From: Photobacterium kishitanii
GTDB taxonomy: Bacteria; Pseudomonadota; Gammaproteobacteria; Enterobacterales; Vibrionaceae
Assembly: GCF_003026355.1 (NCBI RefSeq)
Contig: NZ_PYON01000016.1
Coordinates: forward strand, 1 to 64,000
Direction: 5' to 3'
DNA: 64,000 nucleotides
Shown here: piece after piece, positions 1 to 8,981 of the stretch
How the letters are laid out: every line of letters begins with the position of its first letter
Position numbering within the stretch: position 1 is the stretch's first letter
Notes under the pieces: model-generated
The model's database searches: none
What the model saw: the letters and a program-made list of their open reading frames with translations, nothing else
What the model was told of the DNA's origin: nothing
Position numbers and translations under genes: made by a program

Positions 1-10
1 TCTTCAATTA
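1..10 (-). rRNA. 16S rRNA, first ~10 nt (partial, runs off the left edge)
   Basis: Read on the minus strand the last ten bases are TAATTGAAGA, matching the E. coli 16S 5' end AAATTGAAGA at 9 of 10 positions. The match alone is short, but it sits exactly downstream of two rRNA promoters and a boxA element, and murI lies upstream as in E. coli rrnB. The body of the rRNA is outside the window. Confidence 0.85.
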
Positions 11-212
11 AAGTTTTGTTGGTCTTTCGACCGGCTCAATAAATACTGACTTTAAATACCGTAGTAAATTAAAGCTTTTTATCATTTAAAAAATGATAAT
101 TAAATAACTGTGCCAAAATAACTTGCGTCATTTTGTTTTGGTCACTCAGTTTATTGATAAATCTTTCGACTTAACTATTCAGTGAGTGCCCACACAGATT
201 GCATGGTCAAAT

Positions 213-224
213 TGTTAAAGAACA
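213..224 (-). promoter_or_regulatory. rrn leader boxA antitermination element
   Basis: On the minus strand TGTTCTTTAACA matches the rRNA boxA core (TGCTCTTTAACA in E. coli) with one change. It lies in the leader between promoter P2 and the 16S start, where the NusB/NusE antitermination complex loads. The rest of the leader (11-212) is transcribed spacer that should form the RNase III processing stem with sequence beyond the window. Confidence 0.85.
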
Positions 225-258
225 TTGACTCAACACTACGTGCTGGTCAGGGATGCGT

Positions 259-286
259 ATAATACGCAAACTTAACTTAAAGTCAA
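259..286 (-). promoter_or_regulatory. rrn promoter P2
   Basis: On the minus strand a TTGACT -35 box and TATTAT -10 box are separated by 16 nt. The start site should fall near 252, about 240 nt before the 16S gene. It is the downstream member of the usual tandem rRNA promoter pair. Confidence 0.85.
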
Positions 287-473
287 GAAGAAATTTTATT
301 TTCTAAAACATCTTGTTGACTCTCTTTTCGCCATAACAGCTAAAGAAGAACACTTCTTAAAAGCAATCACCTTGATATTCATCGAATTACAAGTTTATCA
401 TTAAATGGAAGCTAAACATCAAAAGTTTGAACTTGATCGGCTGTTGAACCGTATTCCCTTTCGATGGAGCCGC

Positions 474-525
474 ATTATAGAGACTTTGATCACTCTGACA
501 AGCCTTTTTAAAAAAAAAGAATGTA
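474..525 (-). promoter_or_regulatory. rrn promoter P1 with UP element
   Basis: On the minus strand TTGTCA, a 16-nt spacer and TATAAT are followed by the GC-rich discriminator GCGGCTCC. This is nearly the E. coli rrnB P1 arrangement and implies stringent (ppGpp/DksA) control. Immediately upstream (502-525) is an A/T-tract UP element for the alpha subunit. Fis sites are expected upstream, between here and the divergent RRM gene, but I cannot identify them by eye. Confidence 0.9.
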
Positions 526-699
526 ATTGCCGATTATTTCATCTAATGTGAACAATGTGACTGTAATAAGCACATGCGAGTAAATTTAAGCTCAATTATT
601 ATTAATTACAGGTCATTAAAATTGGCATCATTGTAAGCTTGATGTTAAAACACCAACTTAATGCATTCTTCTCTTTCCCTTTTGAGATGTACTTTAAAT

Positions 700-1161
700 A
701 TGAAATCAAATAACCAAACCACAATAACCGTGATTGCTATCGCTATCATTGGCGCCTTAATCTTTAGTATATTCAGTAGTACTCCACCAGCCATAAGCTT
801 TGCGCTAGGTGCAATGCTAACTGGACTGGCGTTACGATTTATGCAAGAAAGTAAACATACCATCCTCGATGAATCAGATCCTTCTCAGAGCAGCAAAACC
901 CTTTATGTTGGTAACCTTCCTTATCGTGCAAATGAGAGTGACGTAAAAAACCTTTTTGCTGAGCATGGCGATGTTTTCGCTGTACGTTTAATGAAAGACA
1001 AACGTACTGGTAAACGCAGAGGCTTTGGCTTTGTGGTTATGAGTAGTCAAGATGCAGAGCATGCTATTGATCAACTTAATAACCATGAATACGGTCAACG
1101 TACACTAAAAGTACGTGAAGCCAATGAGCCTAAAAATGCGGATAGTTTAGATCTTGAATAG
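700..1161 (+). CDS. Membrane-anchored RRM-family RNA-binding protein
   Basis: A 153-residue protein with two hydrophobic segments (about 9-25 and 31-47) followed by one RNA recognition motif. The RRM signatures are textbook: RNP2 LYVGNL at 68-73 and RNP1 RRGFGFVV at 106-113. The family would bind single-stranded RNA; the N-terminus suggests anchoring in the inner membrane with the RRM in the cytoplasm. The open frame begins at 661, but the ATG at 700 removes a low-quality leader; neither start has a strong ribosome binding site. It is divergent from the rRNA promoters and its last 32 bp overlap the convergent 3' end of murI. The target RNA is unknown. RRM proteins in Vibrio are common but poorly studied. 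Confidence 0.8.
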   Translation: MKSNNQTTITVIAIAIIGALIFSIFSSTPPAISFALGAMLTGLALRFMQESKHTILDESDPSQSSKTLYVGNLPYRANESDVKNLFAEHGDVFAVRLMKDKRTGKRRGFGFVVMSSQDAEHAIDQLNNHEYGQRTLKVREANEPKNADSLDLE

Positions 1162-1927
1162 CATCTAACTGCATTTCATTTAAACTTTTATTCAGCGCCG
1201 CAGCATCATATGTTGCGGCGCTGCTGTATGTGACATTCTTTATCGTATTCGTTGAGCTAAAAACGTCTGTTGGCAACTCTAATAATAATGCTACTCGTCT
1301 AGCAATCGCTTTACCTGAATCAACCACATTGACAGAATGCTTTAGTACCGCCTGAATTTCTTTTTTTATCAACGGGAAATGGGTACAACCTAATACAATA
1401 CTATCAATTGTGCCTTGCCAAGGTTCTAATATTCGTGACAATTCATCCATATCAATAGGCTTACCACGTAGTTTTTGTTCTGTCATCTCAACCAATCGCG
1501 TTGAACCTATCATTTTAACCTCACACCCATTAGCAAATTGCTGCACTAATTGATGAGTATAAGCTCGATTAACCGTCGCCGGTGTTGCAAGTAAACCAAT
1601 TGATTTAGTTTGGCTGACTAAAGCGGCAGGTTTTATCGCAGGAACAACCCCCACCACTGGTATTGCTAATTGCTGGCGTAACGAAGGCAAGACAATTGTA
1701 CTCGCGGTATTACATGCTATGACGACTAAATCAGCCTTATATTGATTAGCTAATAACGCCACAATATGATTGGTGCGCTTAATTAATGTTACGTCGTCTA
1801 ATTCACCGTAGGGAAAAGCCGCATTATCGAAAGCATAGATGAACTGCACTTGAGGTAGTAAAGCATGGATCTCTTGATAAACAGATAAACCGCCCACCCC
1901 AGAATCAAAAATGACAATTTTTTTCAC
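1130..1927 (-). CDS. murI: Glutamate racemase
   Basis: Converts L-glutamate to D-glutamate for peptidoglycan precursors in the cytoplasm. The N-terminal FDSGVGGLS motif and the two catalytic cysteines in ACNTAS (C72) and LGCTHFPL (C181) are all present. The product is 265 residues, normal for the family. The frame opens with GTG-GTA-GTG; the AAGG at 1937-1940 is only 3 nt from the first GTG (1933) but 9 nt from the third (1927), which also gives the family-like start MKKIVIFDSG. It follows the DUF71 gene by 31 bp on the same strand. The murI-rrn neighbourhood is the same as at E. coli rrnB. Confidence 0.95.
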   Translation of the reverse strand: MKKIVIFDSGVGGLSVYQEIHALLPQVQFIYAFDNAAFPYGELDDVTLIKRTNHIVALLANQYKADLVVIACNTASTIVLPSLRQQLAIPVVGVVPAIKPAALVSQTKSIGLLATPATVNRAYTHQLVQQFANGCEVKMIGSTRLVEMTEQKLRGKPIDMDELSRILEPWQGTIDSIVLGCTHFPLIKKEIQAVLKHSVNVVDSGKAIARRVALLLELPTDVFSSTNTIKNVTYSSAATYDAAALNKSLNEMQLDAIQDLNYPHF

Positions 1928-1958
1928 TACCACTTACCTTGATTACGACATCGAGCCG

Positions 1959-2657
1959 TTATGATACTGCGATATCAGCATCAGGCAAAGATTCTGTCTC
2001 TTCCAATGTATAGCGTTGATAACAAAATCGAGACTCTATTTCGTGCGTTAGCCAAGTTAAGTTCAGAGGCTGTTGATAAAAAGGGGCATCAACAACTAAA
2101 GTATGAAACTCACCATTTTCACCACAAAGATCTACCGTGGTTGGTAATTCACTTAATAACTGATGATTAAACCAACGCCCACAAAAATCAATCTTCAACT
2201 GAGTACTATCAATGGTGATCAATTTGGTTTTAATACCACATTCAATAATTTCATTGGCTAATTGAGCACTGGGTTGTCCTAGCAATGGAAAAATACATTC
2301 CCAGCCAGCAGGTTCAATATATTGACGTCGGTAATCGCTAATGCCATTACAAAACAAATCACCAAAAGCGACAGCATTAAACTGTAACCCACAATTTTTT
2401 AGTCCATCAATAATCGTCTGTCGATAAACACCGTTCTCAGGAAATACTTCCGGCAATTCAATAAGCACTAATGGTAAACCAATCAGCTGAGCTTGCTGTT
2501 TGACAACCGCAATTGGAGTCGCTTGAAAGGGAACATCATTATTTACATGGGTGGTGAACAGTCCAACCACATCATAATCAGGATCATTTAATAGCCGCCA
2601 TAAGGTTAACGCTGAATCTTTACCTGATGACCAACTGATCATTACTTTTGTTTTCAT
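1959..2657 (-). CDS. DUF71/COG2102 ATP pyrophosphatase, probable B12-salvage type
   Basis: A 232-residue protein of the PP-loop ATP pyrophosphatase superfamily related to diphthamide synthase Dph6. The pyrophosphate-binding loop SSGKDS is at residues 10-15 and the family motif GENGEFHT is near the C-terminus. Bacteria lack diphthamide. Comparative genomics of DUF71 proposed that bacterial members next to btuB act in cobalamin salvage, possibly ATP-dependent amide formation. Here it lies directly downstream of btuB, separated by a terminator hairpin whose 3' side is 13 nt before the start codon, so expression probably depends on readthrough from the B12-controlled transcript. murI follows. The exact substrate is not known. 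Confidence 0.8.
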   Translation of the reverse strand: MKTKVMISWSSGKDSALTLWRLLNDPDYDVVGLFTTHVNNDVPFQATPIAVVKQQAQLIGLPLVLIELPEVFPENGVYRQTIIDGLKNCGLQFNAVAFGDLFCNGISDYRRQYIEPAGWECIFPLLGQPSAQLANEIIECGIKTKLITIDSTQLKIDFCGRWFNHQLLSELPTTVDLCGENGEFHTLVVDAPFYQQPLNLTWLTHEIESRFCYQRYTLEETESLPDADIAVS

Positions 2658-2670
2658 CTACATCACCATA

Positions 2671-2696
2671 AAAAAGACCGCTCGATGGCGGTCTTT
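2671..2696 (-). terminator. Rho-independent terminator after btuB
   Basis: A 9-bp stem (AAAGACCGC with GCGGTCTTT) closes a 6-nt loop, and on the minus strand it is followed by a T5 run. It sits between btuB and the DUF71 gene, so it should reduce downstream expression. Confidence 0.85.
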
Positions 2697-2715
2697 ATCT
2701 ATACATAATCAAACA

Positions 2716-4545
2716 TTAGAACTGGTAATTAATACTGGTGTAGAACGTTCGGCCAGGCATTGCATAACCAGCGGCTGTTTCATAATCTTCATTCAGCAAA
2801 TTAGCCACTCTCCCTTTTAGCGCAAGCTTAGGCTGCAGCCAATATGTTAATGCAAGATCCCATGTATCATAAGCTGGTAATTCCACATCAAAATCTGGAC
2901 GTTTACCGTGGTACTGATAAGTCACAGCAGTATCAAGATCGCCATAACTCGCGGTACCAACCCATTTAAATGAAAACTTTTCACGACGTATCAGCTGTTG
3001 GCCTTTGCTGTCTCGAGGATCTTTAAAATCAAAGTTTAGCTGATGGCTAATAATACCAGTATCAAAGTCAGCTTCGACTTCAACACCTTTGATTTTACTT
3101 TCACCGGCAACATTTTCATAAGAAGGAGCACCGCCAGTATAATTAATCAAATCATCAATACGCATTTGATATGCAGTTACTGCCAAACTACCAATGTCGT
3201 AATCAGCATGTAAGGAAACATCAATATTTTTTGATGTTTCCGGGTTTAAATTAGGATTACCTGTTGACCAAGCACTTTTCACATAAAGTTGATAAAGGTT
3301 TGGCGCTTTAAATGCAGTGCCATATGAGCCACGTAGTTGAATATTGTCATTTAAATACCAACCACCAGCAATATTATAAGTCGAATGGGTACCATACTGC
3401 TGATTATCATCAAGACGGACACTGGTTTCGATACTAACAGGCGAGTAATCCCATAACCCAATTGCGTAATAACCAGTATTATCACGCTCTTTATTACCAG
3501 CAAAACCGGTTAAATCATTCCATTGCTCTTGACGCCAATCAATACCACCACTTACTGATAATGTAGATAATAATTGATATTGGTTATGCCATTGAACATT
3601 ACGCTGGTGATATTGATCCTGACGATTTATAACATTCGTTTTATCAATACGATCAAGATTATCTTGCTTTTGGTAATCAAAAATCACCGATGACTTATAA
3701 CTATCCTGAGCATATTTTAAACCTGCCGAATAATCATTAAATTCCGTTTCTGCTCTTACGTATTGATGTCCCGAATAGATACTTGAGCCATCATATTGAT
3801 AATGGTTTTTATACCAACGGGTTGCAACATAACCTGAAACCTGATCACTAAATTGGTGATGCAGTGCTAACGAAGCATTACGGCTATCAAAGCCATGTTT
3901 ATCGCCATCATTCAACCCTGGCTGAGGGTGGACATTATAGCCTTTGTCATTTTCATAACCGGCAGCTAATTGTAATACCGTTTTATCACCAATCTTATAA
4001 GCACCTGAAGCATTAGCCTCTTGGTAGTTATGACTCCCAATGCCTAAATCTAACTTCGTTTTTGATGGCGTGTCAGTACCAGTAAGAGTGATGATATTAA
4101 TCACACCACCGATTGCTTCTGAGCCATAAATCGCAGCACGCGCGCCACGGGTAAATTCAATCCGCTCAACTTGAGTTAATGGAATTTGATTAAAATCAAC
4201 ATTACCCGCAACTGAACGAGCCATGCGAATACCATCGACCAAAACTAAAACTTGATCTGAGTTAGCGCCGCGCACAAAAATACTTGAGCTTTGACCTCGA
4301 CCACCATTTTGAGTGATCTGCACCCCTGGTAATAAGCTCAACACTTCAGTTAATGTTTTAGCCTGAACATTATCAATATCTTGACGAGTAACTACATTAA
4401 AAGGCGCAAGCACAGATGTAATTGGCTGCTCAAAACGGTTAGCAGTTACCACCATCACATCGTCAGACGTTGTATCAGCAGCAGATGAAGCAAAAGAAGG
4501 GAGACACAACGACGCTATCGTCGCTGCTAAAAGGGATTTTTTCAT
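2716..4545 (-). CDS. btuB: TonB-dependent vitamin B12 outer-membrane receptor
   Basis: A 609-residue outer-membrane barrel that imports cobalamin using TonB energy. Residues 1-22 are a signal peptide; a TonB box DVMVVTA is at 29-35. The plug domain follows, with an NGGRGQSSSIFVRG stretch and the VLVLVDGIR motif. The rest is a beta-barrel rich in aromatic and polar alternation, ending in the terminal phenylalanine (INYQF) required for BAM-mediated insertion. The size matches E. coli BtuB (614). Identification rests on the family pattern, the cobalamin riboswitch in its leader and the trmA-btuB-murI gene order. Expression should fall when adenosylcobalamin is abundant. Confidence 0.95.
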   Translation of the reverse strand: MKKSLLAATIASLCLPSFASSAADTTSDDVMVVTANRFEQPITSVLAPFNVVTRQDIDNVQAKTLTEVLSLLPGVQITQNGGRGQSSSIFVRGANSDQVLVLVDGIRMARSVAGNVDFNQIPLTQVERIEFTRGARAAIYGSEAIGGVINIITLTGTDTPSKTKLDLGIGSHNYQEANASGAYKIGDKTVLQLAAGYENDKGYNVHPQPGLNDGDKHGFDSRNASLALHHQFSDQVSGYVATRWYKNHYQYDGSSIYSGHQYVRAETEFNDYSAGLKYAQDSYKSSVIFDYQKQDNLDRIDKTNVINRQDQYHQRNVQWHNQYQLLSTLSVSGGIDWRQEQWNDLTGFAGNKERDNTGYYAIGLWDYSPVSIETSVRLDDNQQYGTHSTYNIAGGWYLNDNIQLRGSYGTAFKAPNLYQLYVKSAWSTGNPNLNPETSKNIDVSLHADYDIGSLAVTAYQMRIDDLINYTGGAPSYENVAGESKIKGVEVEADFDTGIISHQLNFDFKDPRDSKGQQLIRREKFSFKWVGTASYGDLDTAVTYQYHGKRPDFDVELPAYDTWDLALTYWLQPKLALKGRVANLLNEDYETAAGYAMPGRTFYTSINYQF

Positions 4546-4589
4546 TACAATTTCCTAAGTCGCGTTAATATCAAGCAATATTGCTTGTC

Positions 4590-4798
4590 TGCTGGTTGGT
4601 ATTCGGACTTAAGAGCATGACCATCTGGTCGCCTAGGCAACAACTTCCCATTGTCACTATACTAAATCATGGCTTGATTATTCGTAGGGAGTATCAACAG
4701 TGTTTGGATTACATCCATGTGCGTTCGTTCTCTATTACCGCTGCGCGTCAGTTACGGATTCTCACCGTATTCCCGAGCCTTCCAAGGCTTAACCAGCA
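4590..4798 (-). promoter_or_regulatory. Cobalamin riboswitch controlling btuB
   Basis: On the minus strand the closing P1 helix pairs TGCTGGTT (4791-4798) with AACCAGCA (4590-4597). Inside are the core segments GGGAATACGGTGAGAATCC and ACTGACGCGCAGCGGT, and near the 3' end a B12-box AAGTCCGAATACC. A perfect 14-nt palindrome (4573-4586) lies between the aptamer and the btuB ribosome binding site (TTAGGAA). This is the likely expression platform, acting on translation initiation since no T-run follows. The 100-codon open frame on the plus strand here is fortuitous. Confidence 0.95.
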
Positions 4799-4959
4799 CA
4801 GCGCGAATGCTAGTGATGTATCGCTTTTATGTCTAGTTTTGTTTGTTATTAGTTATAAAAATTTAGGGACTCGAAGATTTTAATTTGCCCCAACACTGGA
4901 CATCAGTGCGCAATACAATAAAATCTGCGGTCTTATTTTGAGCAGTCGAGGCATACACT

Positions 4960-6066
4960 ATGACATCCACCGTCCTTAATACCGCTGACTACCAGCCACA
5001 GTTGGATGAAAAAGCAGCGCGTATTCAAGATCTACTTAGCGATTTTGAAACGCCTGAATTGGAGGTGTTTGCCTCTCCTGCAGAGCATTACCGTATGCGT
5101 GCAGAGTTTCGTGTTTGGCACGAAGGCGAAGAGCTGTATTACATCATGTTCAATCAACACACCCGTGAGAAATACCGTGTTGATCAGTTCCCTGCGGCAA
5201 GCCGTTTAATTAACGATTTAATGCCAATGCTGCTTGAGGCAATTAAGCCGATAAAAGCCCTTCGTCACAAATTATTTCAAGTCGATTTTTTATCGACCTT
5301 AAGCGGTGAAATTCTGGTTTCAATGCTTTACCACCGCCAGTTAGATGACGAATGGACTGTCGCGGCGAAAAAACTAAAGCAACGCTTAAACGACGAAGGA
5401 TTTAAGTTAAATCTGATTGGTCGTGCGCGTAAGATGAAAATCGTGTTAGATCAAGACTATGTCATTGAGCAGCTAAACGTTCACGATAAGACGCTAACGT
5501 ACAAACAAGTTGAAAATAGCTTTACCCAACCTAATGGTGAAGTTGCCCAGAAAATGTTGGAATGGGCCGTTGATTGTACTCAAGATAGCGCGGGGGATTT
5601 ACTGGAGCTGTATTGTGGCAATGGTAACTTCTCATTAGCGCTAGCACCGAACTTTGAACGCGTATTAGCAACTGAACTAGCAAAACCTTCAGTTGATTCG
5701 GCTCAATACAATATCGCGGTAAATAACATTGAAAACGTACAAATCATTCGTATGTCAGCGGAAGATTTTACTGATGCAATGGCAGGTAAACGTGAGTTCC
5801 GCCGCCTAAAAGATCAAAATGTCGATCTACAAAGTTATAATTGCAATACTATTTTTGTCGATCCACCACGTTCAGGCATGGATGACGGTACCTGTCGTAT
5901 GGTGCAAGGCTACGATAATATCATGTACATCTCATGTAACCCTGAGACGTTACGCGATAATCTAGCAATCTTAACTGAGACCCACAATATTACTCGATTT
6001 GCGTTATTTGATCAGTTTCCTTACACCCACCATATGGAAGCAGGTGTATTGCTAGAACGCAAATAA
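4960..6066 (+). CDS. trmA: tRNA (uracil-5-)-methyltransferase
   Basis: Makes m5U54 in the T-loop of nearly all tRNAs using S-adenosylmethionine. The 368-residue product has the TrmA-type fold without an iron-sulfur cluster. The SAM motif [15 protein letters not shown] is near residue 216, the VDPPRSGMD motif near 303, and the catalytic nucleophile is C326 in YISCNPETL. An E near the C-terminus ([12 protein letters not shown]) is the conserved general base. A GAGG precedes the ATG. It is divergent from btuB and convergent with yijD, sharing a bidirectional terminator. Confidence 0.97.
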   Translation: MTSTVLNTADYQPQLDEKAARIQDLLSDFETPELEVFASPAEHYRMRAEFRVWHEGEELYYIMFNQHTREKYRVDQFPAASRLINDLMPMLLEAIKPIKALRHKLFQVDFLSTLSGEILVSMLYHRQLDDEWTVAAKKLKQRLNDEGFKLNLIGRARKMKIVLDQDYVIEQLNVHDKTLTYKQVENSFTQPNGEVAQKMLEWAVDCTQDSAGDLLELYCGNGNFSLALAPNFERVLATELAKPSVDSAQYNIAVNNIENVQIIRMSAEDFTDAMAGKREFRRLKDQNVDLQSYNCNTIFVDPPRSGMDDGTCRMVQGYDNIMYISCNPETLRDNLAILTETHNITRFALFDQFPYTHHMEAGVLLERK

Positions 6067-6092
6067 CCTTAAATACCAATTAGCTGAATACA

Positions 6093-6117
6093 AAAAAGGC
6101 GCTATCAGCGCCTTTTT
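6093..6117. terminator. Bidirectional terminator between trmA and yijD
   Basis: AAAAAGGCGC pairs with GCGCCTTTTT around the loop TATCA. T-runs exist on both strands, so it can end trmA on plus and the fabR-yijD transcript on minus. Confidence 0.9.
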
Positions 6118-6142
6118 CATTTTAATCACAAGCTAATATAAC

Positions 6143-6514
6143 TTAAGCTGCTTTTTTCTCTTTCTTATCCATTACACCCATTTTGTATGACACCCAAAAT
6201 AGCAATGCCAGTGTAATCATTAATGGAATGAAATTTGAACCCATATCAGGGTGTTCAGCACGCAGTAATGCCGCATAACCAAAGACACCGACGAAGAAAC
6301 ATGCGCTAGCAAGCGCCGGAACGCCCTCTGCCATAGGTTTACGCATATATTCTTGATATAAGCAGTACAATGCCATGGCAAAGGCCAAGACAGGGAAAAT
6401 AGAGAATGTTACATAGCTTGAGAACAATACAGCTAGAGTGCCGTAACCACATAAACCTGCCAGTGCAGATAAAATCAGTGTTTTACGCTCTGCTTTAATT
6501 TGTTGCTTTTCCAT
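6143..6514 (-). CDS. yijD: YijD family inner-membrane protein (DUF1422)
   Basis: A 123-residue protein with four hydrophobic segments (about 14-34, 36-51, 66-86, 96-113) and a lysine-rich C-terminus. No catalytic motif is visible. It follows fabR by 27 bp on the same strand, the same pairing as in E. coli fabR-yijD, where YijD function is unknown. The link to FabR suggests membrane lipid physiology, but that is inference from context only. Confidence 0.85.
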   Translation of the reverse strand: MEKQQIKAERKTLILSALAGLCGYGTLAVLFSSYVTFSIFPVLAFAMALYCLYQEYMRKPMAEGVPALASACFFVGVFGYAALLRAEHPDMGSNFIPLMITLALLFWVSYKMGVMDKKEKKAA

Positions 6515-6541
6515 ATATACTTCACCAAAATCAAAATAAGA

Positions 6542-7174
6542 TTATAGTTTCTGCCTGAGCTCTCGACGCTCACGCTCTTTACGGTACCAATAGGCACCTT
6601 TTGCAATCATTCTAAGTTGCATAATCAGTCTTTCTGCATGCTCAGCGCGAGCATGACAATCAAGATCAAGTGCCTCTGCACCCGAACTAAAGACCAATGT
6701 CACTGACGCTTCGGCTTGAGTATATGCTTCCTCATGAGTTACCCCAGTTTTAGCTTCAAGATACTCAGCTAGTTCAGCCACAAAATGTTGTATTTCTCGT
6801 ACAACCGCAGCTCGAAAAGCTGTTGATGTACCAGAGCGCTCACGAAGCAGTAAGCGGAATACGTTAGGACTACTTTCGATAAATTCCATAAAAGTCTCTA
6901 CCGAGGTACGGATCACGCTGCCTTCTGTAGCAATACGTTGTCGAGCTTGACGCATTAACTGACGAAGAATTAATCCTCCCTCATCAACCATGGTTAACCC
7001 TAACTCATCCATATCTTTAAAATGACGATAAAATGACGTTGGAGCAATACCTGCTTCACGCGCAACTTCGCGTAGACTTAAATTAGAAAAACTTCGCTCG
7101 GCACTTAATTGGCTAAAAGCGGCATCAATTAATGAACGCCGAGTTTTTTCTTTTTGCTGAGCCCTAATCCCCAT
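6542..7174 (-). CDS. fabR: TetR-family repressor of unsaturated fatty acid synthesis
   Basis: A 210-residue regulator with an N-terminal helix-turn-helix ([26 protein letters not shown], about 29-54, read in parts) typical of FabR and a C-terminal effector domain. FabR senses the saturated to unsaturated acyl-CoA/ACP pool and represses fabA and fabB in gammaproteobacteria. Its target genes are not in this window. It is divergent from sthA and co-directional with yijD, exactly as in E. coli. Confidence 0.92.
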   Translation of the reverse strand: MGIRAQQKEKTRRSLIDAAFSQLSAERSFSNLSLREVAREAGIAPTSFYRHFKDMDELGLTMVDEGGLILRQLMRQARQRIATEGSVIRTSVETFMEFIESSPNVFRLLLRERSGTSTAFRAAVVREIQHFVAELAEYLEAKTGVTHEEAYTQAEASVTLVFSSGAEALDLDCHARAEHAERLIMQLRMIAKGAYWYRKERERRELRQKL

Positions 7175-7493
7175 GAATTATCTGCTTCTCTGTGATTTTA
7201 TTACAATGATACTCTGTTTACACAGTAACATCCGCGTCATTGCAACGACGCAATACACTCCCATAGTAAAGGTAGAGCGCGACTGACGCAAAGCCAGATT
7301 CATATCATTTTGCATTTTATATCATAAAGTGTGGCGCCTGTTTAATAACCGATCAGGATCTATAACGTTTGATTAATAATAAAAACTTCGTGATCGAGTT
7401 CGAGCTCTGACCATGCAGCCATTCATCCTTATCAGCCAAACAGTTACCATAGTGATAATTTACTCAGCGATAACACGATCAAGGAATGAGCCG
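7175..7493. other. Divergent fabR/sthA intergenic region
   Basis: About 319 bp holding the promoters of both genes. I see no confident -35/-10 pair, operator or RNA. An open frame upstream of sthA starting at 7413 adds 27 residues without family similarity and is not used. Confidence 0.5.
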
Positions 7494-8909
7494 ATGTCTA
7501 ATAACCAACCCACCCCGAAAAATAATTTTGATGTCATTATTATTGGTAGCGGTCCAGGTGGTGAAGGTGCTGCTATGGGGCTCACCAAAGCCGGCTTTAA
7601 GGTCGCGATCATTGAACGTGAAAATAGTGTCGGTGGCGGCTGTACGCATTGGGGGACTATCCCATCTAAATCATTACGCCATGCGGTAAGTAGGATTATC
7701 GAATTCAATCAAAACCCACTTTATTGCAATGATACTTCAACCCTGCACCGTACTTTTAGTCAGATCCTCCACCATGCAGCAGAAGTGGTCAGTAAACAAA
7801 CTCGTATGCGCCAAGGGTTTTATGATCGTAATCACTGCCAAATTATTCATGGTGAGGCCAAATTCGTTGATCACCATACCGTTAGCGTTACCAGTAGTGA
7901 TGGCAGTATTGACCATTTTAGTGCTGAGCGGTTTATCATCGCCACGGGTTCTCGTCCATACCAACCCGCAGAGGTTGATTTTAATCATAGCCGTGTTTAT
8001 GACAGCGATTCAATTTTACAATTAGCCCATGATCCGCGCCATATTCTGATTTACGGCGCGGGGGTGATTGGCTGTGAATATGCGTCTATTTTTCGCGGCT
8101 TAGGCGTAAAGGTCGATCTCATCAACACTCGCCAACGGTTATTAGAGTTTCTTGATAATGAAATGTCGGATTCACTGTCTTATCACCTGAGTAATACTGG
8201 CACCATGATCCGTAATGATGAAGTTTTTGAAACTATTGAAGGTACTGATGATGGGGTTATTCTGCACTTAAAGTCAGGCAAGAAAATGCGGGCTGATTGT
8301 TTACTGTATGCCAATGGCCGTACTGGTAATACCGATAAACTGGGATTGGAGCATGTCGGGTTAGACGCCGATTCACGAGGGCAATTACAAGTGAATAGTA
8401 ACTATCAAACGGTAGTTGAACATATCTATGCGGTTGGGGATGTGATTGGCTACCCGAGCCTTGCTAGTGCCGCTTATGATCAAGGACGCTTTGTCGCCCA
8501 AGCTATCAGTACAGGTAAAGCACAAGGACAATTAATCGCCAATATTCCCACAGGCATTTATACCTTGCCTGAGATCAGTTCTGTCGGCCAAACCGAGCAG
8601 CAATTAACCGCGGCAAAAATACCTTATGAAGTAGGTCGATCGCAGTTCAAACATTTAGCTAGAGCTCAAATTGCAGGAACAGAAGTCGGCAGCCTTAAAA
8701 TATTATTTCATCGTGAAACTAAACAAATTCTCGGTATTCACTGCTTTGGTGAACGTGCCGCTGAAATTATTCACATCGGCCAAGCTATTATGGAACAAAA
8801 AGGGGAAGGTAATACGATTGAGTATTTTGCTAACACGACCTTTAATTACCCAACAATGGCGGAAGCATTTCGCGTCGCGGCACTAAACGGCCTTAATCGT
8901 TTATTCTAA
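7494..8909 (+). CDS. sthA: Soluble pyridine nucleotide transhydrogenase
   Basis: A cytoplasmic flavoprotein that moves hydride between NADPH and NAD+, mainly reoxidising NADPH. The 471-residue product has the FAD-binding [10 protein letters not shown] motif at residues 18-27, the NAD(P)-binding [13 protein letters not shown] motif in the middle, the ATGSRP and AVGDVIGYP motifs, and a C-terminal dimerisation domain. Unlike dithiol reductases of the family, only one cysteine of the redox pair is present (C50; T55 replaces the second), which is characteristic of SthA. The start at 7494 was chosen because AAGGA lies 8 nt upstream. Confidence 0.95.
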   Translation: MSNNQPTPKNNFDVIIIGSGPGGEGAAMGLTKAGFKVAIIERENSVGGGCTHWGTIPSKSLRHAVSRIIEFNQNPLYCNDTSTLHRTFSQILHHAAEVVSKQTRMRQGFYDRNHCQIIHGEAKFVDHHTVSVTSSDGSIDHFSAERFIIATGSRPYQPAEVDFNHSRVYDSDSILQLAHDPRHILIYGAGVIGCEYASIFRGLGVKVDLINTRQRLLEFLDNEMSDSLSYHLSNTGTMIRNDEVFETIEGTDDGVILHLKSGKKMRADCLLYANGRTGNTDKLGLEHVGLDADSRGQLQVNSNYQTVVEHIYAVGDVIGYPSLASAAYDQGRFVAQAISTGKAQGQLIANIPTGIYTLPEISSVGQTEQQLTAAKIPYEVGRSQFKHLARAQIAGTEVGSLKILFHRETKQILGIHCFGERAAEIIHIGQAIMEQKGEGNTIEYFANTTFNYPTMAEAFRVAALNGLNRLF

Positions 8910-8930
8910 CGCCTGAAGATACCCACATCA

Positions 8931-8963
8931 AAAACGGAGCGACTATGGCTCCGTTATCGTTTT
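8931..8963. terminator. Bidirectional terminator between sthA and cysQ
   Basis: AACGGAGC pairs with GCTCCGTT around a 7-nt loop. On plus it is followed by ATCGTTTTT and on minus directly by a T run, so it can serve both sthA and the nudE-cysQ operon. Confidence 0.85.
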
Positions 8964-8981
8964 TAGTTATTCATTAAAACG

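Noticed and set aside
4581..4883. 100-codon open frame on plus between btuB and trmA
   Set aside because: It is fully inside the antisense of the cobalamin riboswitch and has no ribosome binding site or family-like sequence.
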